Shown: positions 8,418-17,433 of the stretch, in pieces
Layout of the letters: the number at the start of each line of letters is the position of its first letter
Position numbering within the stretch: position 1 is the stretch's first letter
NCBI GenBank assembly: GCA_963713965.1
Contig: OY970217.1
Location: 62,001 to 126,000, forward strand
DNA: 64,000 nt
Direction: 5' to 3'
From: CALAGB01 sp963713965
GTDB lineage: Bacteria > Chloroflexota > Chloroflexia > Thermomicrobiales > Thermomicrobiaceae
Program-made: the position numbers and the translations under genes
The notes under the pieces: generated by a model
What the model was told of the DNA's origin: nothing
Databases searched by the model: none
Seen by the model: only the letters and a program-made list of their open reading frames with translations

Positions 8418-9391
8418 TCAATTCACACGCCGCTCTCCTGCGTTCTGCCCCAAGTCCACCCGCACTCGTTCCCATTCTGGCATCTCTCGCTTTACTGCGC
8501 CGGCCAGAAAGGCAAGATACACTGGATCCTTGGGCGCCAACTGATGCGCTTGCGCATACGCCTCTTCCGCTTGGGCCAACTTCCCGTTCGCCTCCCAACA
8601 ATGGCCCCGAGCCGAAAGAAACACGGCCAATTCTTCGGCAGGCGTCAGTGACTTTAAAAACTGGCCGCTGGCCAACTCCGCGGCAGTCAGCGGAAGGGGC
8701 CAGGTCTGATAGTATTCGTCAGGAAAACAGTTCAACCCTTTGTTCGTTGCTTCAATGTTCACTCTCTCTCGACCATCGTCACTTTCCCATCGGGCAAACA
8801 AATGTCCTTTGGCAGTGACGAGCTTCAGCGGATACCCCAATCGCCGGCCGATGGCCACATACAAGACCGGCATGGACACACAAGTCCCTTCCCGCCGCCC
8901 GGTCAGGAGACCATGGAGGAACAAATCGCGCGCGTCGGAAAAATCCGGAGCCTGAATGCGTTCCGGATCGTAGCGTACGCCGAAGTCCTGCTGCAATACC
9001 GTGACCAAGGCCAGCATCCGGAAATACGCCTCCGAGTTGTTAAATTCCTCGGGCTTCTCCCGGAATTGATGAATTTGACGATCCGTTTCATCCGTCACGA
9101 GCTGCGCCCACTGCCCCAGCGTGGTCATCGCCTGGGCAACGTCAATATCTCCGCTGCCGGGCAAACCGACGGCACAGAGCAGATTTACCCGCGCGATGTC
9201 CTGCCGCCTCAACTCACCTTCCGCGAAAGCCAGCAGCGCACCCACAGTTCGCGGCGCTGAACCGGCTTCTCGATCCTGCGCCAATGAGTCAACCGTCTTC
9301 CGTGATGATCTTGCCGGCGGTATTTGCAGGAGGCCCATGCAAGCACGGCAGCACCTCCGAACAAACCCAATAGTCGCAATAACCATTTCAT
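8418..9391 (-). pseudogene. SirB1/transglutaminase-like protein, copy 2, frameshifted
   Basis: Start at ATG 9391: MKWLLRLLGLFGGAAVLAWA is a membrane anchor or signal. The frame breaks between 9280 and 9310; one missing base joins it to LAQDREAGSAPRT...DIARVNLLCAVGLPG. From FREKPEEFNNSEAYFRML onward the protein is nearly the same as copy 1 (5380-6416), including the Cys-His core GTCVSMPVLYVAIGRRLG and KGHLFARWE and the TPR-like end, while the N-terminal anchors differ completely. That pattern means duplication with conservation of the catalytic-type domain only. It precedes mini 3 by 25 bases. Confidence 0.75.
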
Positions 9392-9495
9392 CCCGCAATG
9401 GTTCGTTGACGCGCTGCACGCCGCAAACGCTTTTCCGATGGTGGTTTCGTCTTGCAGCAAATCATGACTGATGAACTAACGGCTATAACTCTAGC

Positions 9496-10104
9496 CTACT
9501 TCGGCGAAACGCGGTCTTTGGAAGCACCCGGTGTGACCATCTTCTTTCCGCTGGTACCTTTTGCTTCCTCCGGTTCCTCCTTCACCCGCTTAAACAGCAG
9601 GATGTCATTTGCCTTCGTGTGTTCCCAGATGAACCACTGCGGCACCTTCGCCGGGTCTGTTTTCATCACCAGCACATCAGGTGAAGGGATGCCAAACCAA
9701 AAGCCTTCGTCATTGAGCACCGTAAGGACATATCGATCCATTCTTTTGTAAGATCCTTTGTAACCGGCGGCGTCACGAATGAACGAACATTTTATGGAGA
9801 GATCGAACTCGCCTTCAACAGTCCGGGATGGAAAAATATCGTTTCGATCAATCTGGATTTCCCTCAGGAACGCATAATAACTGACATCAACCGCACGAGG
9901 TCCTCGCCAAATGCGGTCCACGCATTCCCAGCGGCCTTCCAGCCATTGCAGCCCGTCTTTTGAGCGCGGGCTCGTGAAGGCCCTGGCTTTTCCGTAGGCT
10001 TCGCACAGTGTCTGAAAATCGTTTTCTACGGGTGCGGCATGCAGCATGCCCGCTCTAAAAAGATGTGCTGCAATCAAAAGGAAAAGCATTATTCGGTTGT
10101 CCAT
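9496..10104 (-). CDS. Secreted partner protein of RHS-mini 2, unknown family
   Basis: 202 residues from the ATG at 10104, which lies 16 bases inside the 3' end of the RHS-mini gene (stop at 10089). The start MDNRIMLFLLIAAHLFRAGMLHAA is a signal peptide. The mature part contains GLQWLEGRWECVDRIWRGPRA, IKCSFIRDA, GFWFGIPSPDVLVMKTD, VPQWFIWEH and NDILLFKRVKEE, with a charged tail. The alternating strands around a GxW motif could form a small beta-barrel, but I do not recognise the family. A paralogue occupies the same place in the neighbouring cassette (11034-11622). Overlap with the RHS gene suggests coupled translation and a job with that protein, for example as an immunity or escort protein in the periplasm. 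Confidence 0.65.
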   Translation of the reverse strand: MDNRIMLFLLIAAHLFRAGMLHAAPVENDFQTLCEAYGKARAFTSPRSKDGLQWLEGRWECVDRIWRGPRAVDVSYYAFLREIQIDRNDIFPSRTVEGEFDLSIKCSFIRDAAGYKGSYKRMDRYVLTVLNDEGFWFGIPSPDVLVMKTDPAKVPQWFIWEHTKANDILLFKRVKEEPEEAKGTSGKKMVTPGASKDRVSPK

Positions 10105-10987
10105 TGAACATCTACTCCTGCCTGATCGCGTTTGTGGGCCCGGCTCGGTCCTCCGTTTTGAACTGGCTGTGAAGACGTTGCGGTCATCTCCTTGGTGGGC
10201 CGGCAAACACACTGGTTCCAATTGGCTTGCACGGCCAGACTTCCATGGCCAAGGGCTTGGCCCCAACTACTCCAAGCATTCGGTGGAATAGCCGCATGGG
10301 CAATACGATAGTCGTATCCCCAATAGTTTTCAGATATGCCGTCACCCGATCCTCCGGCGAGATTGCCTGGAAGAATGGCCCAGCTTACGCGAGATGAAAA
10401 ACTCCCGCTCGAACCACCATTATTCTCTATTGCGCTGGACCAGTCATGGTTGCCCTGAGGATGGCCCTCGACAAGCGCCGAAATGGAATAGGTCGCGACA
10501 TCGAGAGCCAAGCCGGCCTCGCTCGGCGTCATGTCATTGTCGGTCAGGTCTCCGTCAATCAGGCCACCAGAGGCGTCCAGGGTGAAAGACTTCCTGAACC
10601 ACATGCTGCTCTGGTCCATGAAGGTCAAGATGGTTGTGTTGCAAGGATGGACTTCATAATCTATGCTTTTGGACCAGACGAGCGTTCCCTGACCGTGCAG
10701 GTTTGCGGCATCGCCCGCCGAGAACCTAAACCATACCCCTGCGAACCATGCACTCCCAGAAAAGGTAATTGATGGATCACCAATGCTCACCAATTCAAGC
10801 TTTCCCAGTTGGTCCACGTGCGAAACAGGCCGGTTGCCCACATGCGCGTACAGATTGCCCCTGCGACTTCACCTATGGGATCCCGGTTCAACCAGCGACC
10901 TTGCACCGGATTGAAGAAAGCCATCGCTGATTGAATGCAGAATGATCCGCTGACCATTATCCAAAAGACATTCGGTAGTTTTCGCAT
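10089..10987 (-). pseudogene. RHS-core mini-protein (mini 2), frameshifted
   Basis: Start at ATG 10987 (MRKLPNVFWIMVSGSFC), preceded by AAAGGTG. After the signal peptide comes FFNPVQGRWLNRDPIGEVAG. The frame is lost in the CCCC run at 10858-10861; adding one base restores GNLYAHVGNRPVSHVDQLGK with the standard 23-residue Asp-Asp spacing. The C-terminal domain of about 240 residues (WFAGVWFRFSAGDAANLHGQG, HPCNTTILTF, SGSFSSRVSWAILPGNLAGG, WNQCVCRPTKEM) is a clear paralogue of that in mini 1 (11607-12509). It contains a few Cys residues and many Gly/Trp, and looks like a beta-rich domain of unknown function. It is followed by its partner gene with a 16-base overlap. Confidence 0.7.
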
Positions 10988-11033
10988 CACCTTTACTGCT
11001 TGGCTTTCGCTAAATGCTATATTCAGCAAGTTC

Positions 11034-11622
11034 CTAATTCTTGTGGTCGTTCGCTTTAGGCTTGACAGGCTGGCCTACGGATCCGCGCTCATTGTCACCC
11101 TTCACATTTTCCTTGATACGCTTGAAAAGCAGGACATCTTTATTATCTGCGTGTTCCATAATGAACCAGTCCGGCACTCTCGATGTATCTTTCTTGATTA
11201 ATAAGACGTCCGGTGAAGGCAATCCGAACCATAACCCCTCTTCGTCGTACCTTACTGAAACGCCAGCATCTTGAAGCTTGGGAACGCGGGAAGCACGAAT
11301 AAATGAGCATCGTATGATGAAGGTATAGTATTGGTTATTATCTTGAGTCTTTATTATGTCCGACTTTTCGATTTCGATGACATCCAAGTACGCATAATAG
11401 CTGTCCGTTGATCGCGGGCCGCGCCAAGCACGATCAATACATTTCCATCTGCCGGATAACCATTTGAATCCTTCTACCGATTCCGGGGGAAGAAACACTT
11501 GGGCTCTATGGTAGAAGTCTTGCAGAATCTTTCAATGTGCTATCTGTTTTCGCCCCCTTTCCTAAGCTGGTAGCAATTGCGAGAAGTCCAACAATACAGT
11601 AACAAGTTATTCGATTTCCCAT
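11034..11622 (-). pseudogene. Secreted partner protein of RHS-mini 1, frameshifted
   Basis: Start at ATG 11622 (MGNRITCYCIVGLLAIATS), 16 bases inside the 3' end of mini 1. The frame is lost at the TTT run 11530-11532; removing one base gives TLKILQDFYHRAQVFLPPES, which aligns with the paralogue at 9496-10104 (FQTLCEAYGKARAFTSPRS). The rest (GFKWLSGRWKCIDRAWRGPRS, IIRCSFIRA, GLWFGLPSPDVLLIKKD, VPDWFIMEHA, DVLLFKRIKE) is clearly homologous. The matching signal peptide, length, overlap and motifs show that the two-gene cassette was duplicated as a unit. Confidence 0.65.
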
Positions 11623-12509
11623 TGCAGATCTATTCCTGGTTGGTCTCGTTTGCCTTCTCGGTCCGGACCTGAGTTCGTTACAGCCCATGAAGACGTTACA
11701 GTCATTTCCTTGGATGGACGACAGATACATTGATTCCACCTGGCTCTCGCTGTCAGCGTGCCTGTGGCAATCGCTTGGCTCCAATTCCCCCACGCATTGG
11801 GTGGATGTTCCGCATTTGCCGCTGTGTTGTCGTATGCGCCCCAATAATTCACTGACAGTGCCGTGGTCGATCCTCCCGAAAGATTACCCGGCACTACCGC
11901 CCAACGGAGAATCGTGGTAAAAGACCCGGTAGATCCTCCGTGATTGTTCACAGCAGTTGCATAATCATAACTGCCAGAAGGATTCCCTTGGATTAATGAG
12001 GAAACATTTACTGAAGTTAAATCCAAGGCTAATCCTTCCTGCCCGGTTCCCTTAACAGTAGTCGTATGTCCGCCGGTTATTTTCCCCATGTCGTCCAGAG
12101 CGAATGGTTTTATGAACCACATGTCAGCTTCATCCCAAAAGGTGATAATTGTAGTGTTACATGGTTCGATCCCGTAAGCAATGCTTTTTGAAATGACAAG
12201 TGTGCCTTGGCCATTCAGCTTAGAAGAATCATCAGCATTAAATTTGAACCAAACACCTGCGAACCAGTGAGTGCCCTTTGGATCTACAGAAGGTTCTCCA
12301 ATGCTTTTAAGTTCTAACTGCCCTAATCTATCCACTCGTGAAACTGGCTTATTGCCAACATACGCATAAAGGCTGGAACCAGCGTTTTCACCGATGGAAT
12401 CTCGATTCAGCCAGCGGCCTTGATGTGGATTGTAAAAGGCCTGCAACTGATCAACACAGGTAAAAGTGGTAATTACGAGCAAAAGTAAGATAAGCGTTCG
12501 TGCTTTCAT
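11607..12509 (-). CDS. RHS-core mini-protein (mini 1)
   Basis: An intact 300-residue protein. Signal peptide MKARTLILLLLVITTFTC..., then the RHS core FYNPHQGRWLNRDSIGE and LYAYVGNKPVSRVDRLGQ, 23 residues between the two Asp. The C-terminal domain (residues about 65-300) shows THWFAGVWFKFNADD, LNGQGTLVISKSI, EPCNTTIITFWDEADMWF, PFALDDMGKITGGH, STGSFTTILRWAVVPGNLSGG and WNQCICRPSKEMTV. A related pattern (IRPCSEMRWY, DQFALRSTGDVIGGG) ends the long RHS protein at 13653-15751, so the mini looks like the tip of such a protein given its own signal peptide. It has no YD repeats. The partner gene begins within its last 16 bases. Confidence 0.75.
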   Translation of the reverse strand: MKARTLILLLLVITTFTCVDQLQAFYNPHQGRWLNRDSIGENAGSSLYAYVGNKPVSRVDRLGQLELKSIGEPSVDPKGTHWFAGVWFKFNADDSSKLNGQGTLVISKSIAYGIEPCNTTIITFWDEADMWFIKPFALDDMGKITGGHTTTVKGTGQEGLALDLTSVNVSSLIQGNPSGSYDYATAVNNHGGSTGSFTTILRWAVVPGNLSGGSTTALSVNYWGAYDNTAANAEHPPNAWGNWSQAIATGTLTARARWNQCICRPSKEMTVTSSWAVTNSGPDREGKRDQPGIDLQWEIE

Positions 12510-12546
12510 TTCTGTGCATTAATAACTGGCTACCATTTTGAACCTG

Positions 12547-13509
12547 TTACTCTCCTGCCGGACTGGTAACAGCTATAGAAAACCCGCCGCCCGCTCCAAT
12601 AAGCCGCACGTTTTTGATGCTCGGTGGCTTTTCGGTTTGGGCCGAATCACCCCATTCTGCCACACTTCCGTCTTTCTTTAAGGCCAAGCAATGCGCATAC
12701 CCGCACGTAATCGCGACGACGCCAACGCAATTGGTCGGAGGCGTGCGCTGTCCAAATTCTTCCACTCCACCCCAAACAACGACATTGCCATCTTTCTTCA
12801 AGGCCAGCGACAGCATCCCTCCGGCAGCAATGGCCACGATGTTCGTGGCTTCCGCCGGGACGAGGCACTGACCCGCTTGATATGATTGACCCCCGTAATC
12901 AATCGCACCCGCTCCCCATGCGACGACTGTGCCGTCCCGCTTGAGGGCGAGATCATGAAAATACCCGGACGCAATCGCTGTGACATTCGACAGATTGGGT
13001 GGCATTGGCGATGTCCCCCAATTCCCTACTTGCCTTTTCCAGGAAACCACAGTTCCGTCCTGCTTCAAGACCACGGTTCGTTCAATGCCGGCCGAAACCG
13101 CAATGGCATTCGACACGCTGTCGATCTCATGTGCATATTTCGCCGCCCAATTAGTGGAACCCCACTGCACAACGGAGCCTGCTTCCGTCACTGCGACACA
13201 ATGGCCGTCACCAGCCGCAATGGCTTTAATCTTCGGGAGGTTGGGCGGGACATCCATCACTGCCACGGTATTTGATCCCCATACTTTGACGGTGCCATCA
13301 CGGAGCAAGGCCATCGCATAGTGGTAGCCGCCAGCTACAGCAACTGCTTTGGCGAGCTCACGCAATACGTCTTCCTGTTGCAGAAAATGCGAACCGGGCC
13401 CCCACACATACGCCTGTCCAATTGGCCTCTCGGTTGCTCGAACATCGAGCCAACATATCGCTGCCAAGAAGGTTGCGATTGCCAGGTGGTTAATGGCTAC
13501 AGTTTTCAC
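12547..13509 (-). CDS. Secreted RCC1-repeat protein
   Basis: 320 residues from a GTG at 13509, with a signal peptide (INHLAIATFLAAICWLDVRA). The mature protein is five to six RCC1-type blades of about 50 residues, each with a variant of xAIAAGxxHxxALKKDGxVVxWG (for example AVAGGYHYAMALLRDGTVKVWG and AIAAGGMLSLALKKDGNVVVWG), predicted to form a beta-propeller. Exported RCC1 proteins are common in Verrucomicrobia and myxobacteria and probably bind ligands or proteins; no function is known. It lies between the long RHS gene and the first RHS-mini, all on the same strand. Confidence 0.8.
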   Translation of the reverse strand: MKTVAINHLAIATFLAAICWLDVRATERPIGQAYVWGPGSHFLQQEDVLRELAKAVAVAGGYHYAMALLRDGTVKVWGSNTVAVMDVPPNLPKIKAIAAGDGHCVAVTEAGSVVQWGSTNWAAKYAHEIDSVSNAIAVSAGIERTVVLKQDGTVVSWKRQVGNWGTSPMPPNLSNVTAIASGYFHDLALKRDGTVVAWGAGAIDYGGQSYQAGQCLVPAEATNIVAIAAGGMLSLALKKDGNVVVWGGVEEFGQRTPPTNCVGVVAITCGYAHCLALKKDGSVAEWGDSAQTEKPPSIKNVRLIGAGGGFSIAVTSPAGE

Positions 13510-13652
13510 TTATCGTCAATAGCCTAAATTATAATATTCCCTATAGACTTCAGCTCCTGGATATGGTCCTCTTCTCTGCAGGCCTGCTGGCAGCGCAGCA
13601 GGACTTGGATCGAATTTACGCCTGCTTGCACAACAATCGTCCCATTGGAACG

Positions 13653-15751
13653 TCATGCTATAAGCAACACTGGATATGGGAGATAATATCCAAGCTTCTG
13701 GCTCGTCGTCAGGACTTGATGGATCAAAGAAGTCTTGTGATTTGACTCGATTCCAAAAGGCGATGGGCCGGTTGTATTATCTCCAAGCATACCAGCATCT
13801 GAATAGCTGTTTTTGATCCAGTCAGTCTCTTTCACCAAGCGCGCCTCCCATTCCAAGGTAATCTTTCCTTCATTCGCTCCTGTCGGCGTTGACAACTCCG
13901 CCGCAGAAGTATTAAGTGGATTGAAGTACAACCCAGCACCTGCAGGTTTTCCATGCTTGTCCTTCAAAAAGGGAGTGTTTCGCCCGCCTCCAATAACATC
14001 TCCTGTGCTTCTCAGGGCGAATTGGTCCAGAAAAAATGCTGTGGCCTCTCGGGAATACCACCTCATTTCACTGCACGGTCTGATATTCCAGGTGACAGTT
14101 GCTTTGCTCGCAACATAGCCTTGGACGCTAAATCCAGTTCCACCCAGTGCCGTAAACTCTGCACTGTCAAACGTGGAGTAAATTCCAAGCCAGAATTTAT
14201 AGTCACCGGGTACAAATTGAAAACCATCACCTAAATGTGACAGCGTCATCAGCCCCAAGGCATCAATCCGATCATGCGGGCTGTTCTGCAAAAATGAATA
14301 TAGGTTAAGTCCGCCTCCTTCTCCGACACGATCCCGATTGAGCCACCTTCCAGAATCTAAATTGCAGAACCGATATCCATAGTAAGCCAAGTCCGTGTAA
14401 TCATCCTGATACTTCGTGCTAAAGCGGAACGGATTTAACTTGGCCATTGCGCCAGAGGCCCGAATGATTTGCCCGAACGGACTGAATTCGTACGTAGCGC
14501 TCTTCGTGCCGTCACTTGCGTCCACCAGCGCTGCCACATTCCCATTTCCATCCATCGCGTAGAAATGCACGCCGTTGGTGCCGGCGTTCATCGCCACCAG
14601 ACCGCCGACCCCGCCGGCACCCTGCAGGCTGCCACTCAGGTCCAAGCCCCACGTGAACGAATTGAGAATGGAGAAGTCAGAATGAAGAACGGCGAGACAA
14701 TTCCATCCGTCGTAGGCAAAGTAATCCTCCGCCTCCAAATACCAGTTGCCTGAAGCGTAGTTCGACACCACCATCGCCACACGTCGGCCCTGGCTGTCGT
14801 AGGTGAATTTCACCTTCAGCTTGGCACCGTCCGGCACAGACGAAAGCGTTTCCATTTCCACCAACCGGTTTTCGGCGTCCCAGCGGTTGGTCCAGCGCCC
14901 GTCGCTGGTCAGGTTGCCATCCGCGTCGTAGGTGAACGTTTCGGTGGCCGGCGGCAGGAAAACGTTGCCAGTCACCGTGTTCGTTTCGCCATCATACACC
15001 GCCTTGGTGGTCAGCGAGTTCCAAACGGGGGCCGAAGCATTGTCCAGGGCCACTTCCTTCCAGAAGTATTCGCCTTTGCGGTAGGCTGCGTCGTCGTTGA
15101 CCGTCACGGTGGACAAGGCATGCGCGGCGCCCAAAATGTCCACCGCGCCCGGCACGGTGCGGTTGGTGTATTGGTTCAACGCATTGGCTCCGTAAGACGC
15201 CGAGCGCAGGCCGGTGCCATTGGCGTCGCCGCCGGCCAGGGTGGAGGTCCGGTTGCCAATGTCATCAAACGCAAACTCGAACTGCTGCCCGGCCACGGGC
15301 GTCCAATCACTCCAATACCGCTTGGCGGATTTCACCTGGCCCAAGGCGTCGTAAGCGTAAACCCAGAACGAACCGTCCGCCAGAGTGACGCGGGTGCGCT
15401 GATTGGCGCTGTTAAGCTGATAGTCGAACGAGTTGACGGTTGACTGACTTGGACATCCGCAGACTGAATCCGCGTCAGACGATTCAGGTAATCGTATGTT
15501 TTTGTCGTCGTCATGCGCGTCACGCTATTGGACCGGAAGGTAATTTGCCCAACCAGCGGCGAATTGGCAAGGTCTTGCTGGAATGTCTGGGCCTGGAGCC
15601 ATGCGCGGGGTGTTTGGCCGAAGCCTCCTGTAAAATACGCATGAAGCACCTGGCGGCACACGCCGGTCAACCGCGCCATCTCTCCGACCCGGTACTGCGC
15701 TTGCCGAGCGACTTCTGCCCAGTCCGCAAACCATTCCAACCGGCTGCCCAT
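13653..15751 (-). pseudogene. RHS protein C-terminal part fused to an AraC HTH fragment, frameshifted
   Basis: The start at ATG 15751 follows a strong Shine-Dalgarno (AGGAGAAAGGT). Residues 1-58 (YRVGEMARLTGVCRQVLHAY, GGFGQTPRAWLQ) match the C-terminal helix-turn-helix of AraC regulators. Near 15575 the sequence changes in frame to RHS protein (ANSPLVGQITFRSN, TTTKTYDYLNRLTRIQ). About 15437-15441 a missing base shifts the frame; the rest has YD repeats (FTYDADGNLTSDGRWTNRWD, FTYDSQGRRVAMV), the core LDSGRWLNRDRVGEGGGLNLY and DRIDALGL (Asp spacing 23), and a 200-residue C-terminal domain related to minis 1 and 2. Most of the RHS shell is missing. Known RHS proteins form a hollow shell around a C-terminal toxin and cleave it off after the core. 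Confidence 0.75.
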
Positions 15752-15803
15752 ACCTTTCTCCTGTGTCCCCTTTATACACGGAGCAAATGGCCGGATCTTT
15801 CAT

Positions 15804-16467
15804 GAATTCGATTGTTGCGAGAAAATCTTAGCGGCAGTGAAGGTGACCATCTGTATCGATTATCAGCCGCGACCAGCCTCCCGGCCGTGAATCTTAAACG
15901 ATGATGTGAACAGGTCTGGTTTTCGGAAGACACAAATTGCACGAATTAACACGAATTCGTGAAAATATGGGGAATGCGTGTCATCTCTGGACTATTATTG
16001 GCGTCGCTAAAATCTAATATTTTTCGGCCATGCTGACCAGACCGAAACAATAGGATCTCTGGCCGGCTTGTCATCAGGGACGGTCGAATTTTCAGAGTTG
16101 TGATCCTATGCTTCAGCACAGGCAGCAGTGGAGTTTTGAGACGACTGAATTGCCGGAATGATGGCTCCCGGCCTGCAGGCGGTGCCCAACTTTCAGGCCG
16201 CGGGCCATCACGCGGCGGGCGGGGTTAACGCAACCAACAATCTCGAGATGTACCGTTTGCGGTATCGGATTGCACTTCTAATTATCGAAGCGCTTTATTC
16301 CCCCATCGCCCCGGCCCCTCCCCAAGGGAGAGGAAGAATCGACGTCCGCGCAGGAAAGTCAGATGCCCGGTGGGAACTTTCTGTGCGGCTTCACTACGAT
16401 CCCCTGATCTTCCAAAACGTAACGATGCCATTGGGTATGGGGATTGCGCCCGTGCTTGCAGCGACCA
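15804..16467. other. Non-coding stretch with palindrome; probable chimera junction
   Basis: No supportable gene. It holds the perfect inverted repeat CACGAATT-AACACG-AATTCGTG at 15940-15961, inside a longer 'ACGAATTAACACGAATTCGTG' motif that recurs in Verrucomicrobia/Planctomycetes intergenic DNA (from memory), and the self-complementary-looking CCCCTCCCCAAGGGAGAGG at about 16317-16334. Somewhere near 16440 the style changes to GC-rich Chloroflexi coding sequence. Confidence 0.5.
15940..15961. repeat. Perfect inverted repeat CACGAATT/AATTCGTG
   Basis: 8-base arms with a 6-base loop (CACGAATT AACACG AATTCGTG). It sits 189 bases upstream of the AraC/RHS gene start and could be either a dispersed repeat or a protein binding site; there is no evidence to choose. 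Confidence 0.45.
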
Positions 16468-17433
16468 GTGAAAATCACGGCTCAACGCGTGGACAGTAGC
16501 GCGGGGAGCGCCGGTTCGGACTGGCTCGAAGTGTCGGTTGAGGCCGACGCAGAATCAGTCGATGCCGTGGCAGATCTATTCGGCCGCTACGTCTATGGCC
16601 GAGGGGTAGTCGTCACAGAGCCGTTCAAACAGGACCAGGACGGAGACAACCTTGAGCCCGACCCGACACGCCCAGTGCGTGTCTCGGGGTACCTTCCAGT
16701 TGACGAGAGACTCGACACGACCGTGTCCCGTCTGGATGAGGGGCTCTGGCATTTGCGTCATCTCGGAACGGTCAGCGAGCTACAACGCAGCGTGCAGAAG
16801 GAAGAGGACTGGGCCAACGCCTGGAAGGACCACTTTCAGGTCACGCGCATTGGCCGGCACTTCGTTATTCGCCCGACCTGGCGTGAATATGAGCCAAAAT
16901 CCGGTGACGTTATGATCGATTTGGATCCCGGGATGGCGTTCGGAACTGGACTTCATCCAACCACGTCACTCTGCATGCAATGGCTCGAAGACTTGGATCT
17001 CGACGAGATACGAATCCTGGATGCCGGAGCGGGTTCGGGAATCCTCTCCATCGGCGCGATCAATTGTGGAGCCGCGTCGAGTCTAGCCCTTGAGGTCGAT
17101 CCCGTGGCGGTGAGCGCGCTCAAGCACAACATCGAGCTCAACGGGCTGCAGGAACGCATCGACGCTCGCGTCGCCGACGTCACCAACCCCCTCCCCATCG
17201 AAGGTACGTTCGATCTGATTCTCGCCAATATCATTTCGCGCATCCTGATCGAGGCGGCCGACTCTCTCTGCGCCGCCGCGCATGTCGGCACTTCGTTGGT
17301 CATGAGCGGCGTCATCGAGGCCCACGAGCAGGACCTCGTCGACGCCTATCTCGCTCGTGGCTTTCACCAGACTGGACGAAGGAAGATTGGCGACTGGGTT
17401 TCACTCGTGATGGTCAAAGGCCAATCGATTTGA
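16468..17433 (+). CDS. prmA: Ribosomal protein L11 methyltransferase
   Basis: About 321 residues if read from GTG 16468 (VKITAQRVDSSAG); GTG 16489 or ATG 16444 are alternatives, and the join near 16440 makes the upstream sequence unreliable. The C-terminal half has the SAM-methyltransferase core: ILDAGAGSGILSIGAI (motif I), LEVDPVAV, and FDLILANIISRILIE (N-I-I-S in the PrmA NxxxxxL/NI region). Upstream, DPGMAFGTGLHPTTSLCMQWL is the characteristic PrmA signature for the substrate site. It trimethylates lysines and the N-terminus of ribosomal protein L11. It is the first gene of a tightly overlapping operon; its stop overlaps the rsmE start. Confidence 0.9.
   Translation: MKITAQRVDSSAGSAGSDWLEVSVEADAESVDAVADLFGRYVYGRGVVVTEPFKQDQDGDNLEPDPTRPVRVSGYLPVDERLDTTVSRLDEGLWHLRHLGTVSELQRSVQKEEDWANAWKDHFQVTRIGRHFVIRPTWREYEPKSGDVMIDLDPGMAFGTGLHPTTSLCMQWLEDLDLDEIRILDAGAGSGILSIGAINCGAASSLALEVDPVAVSALKHNIELNGLQERIDARVADVTNPLPIEGTFDLILANIISRILIEAADSLCAAAHVGTSLVMSGVIEAHEQDLVDAYLARGFHQTGRRKIGDWVSLVMVKGQSI

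Noticed and set aside
12614..13321. Several plus-strand frames opposite the RCC1 gene
   Set aside because: They mirror the repeated RCC1 blades on the coding strand.
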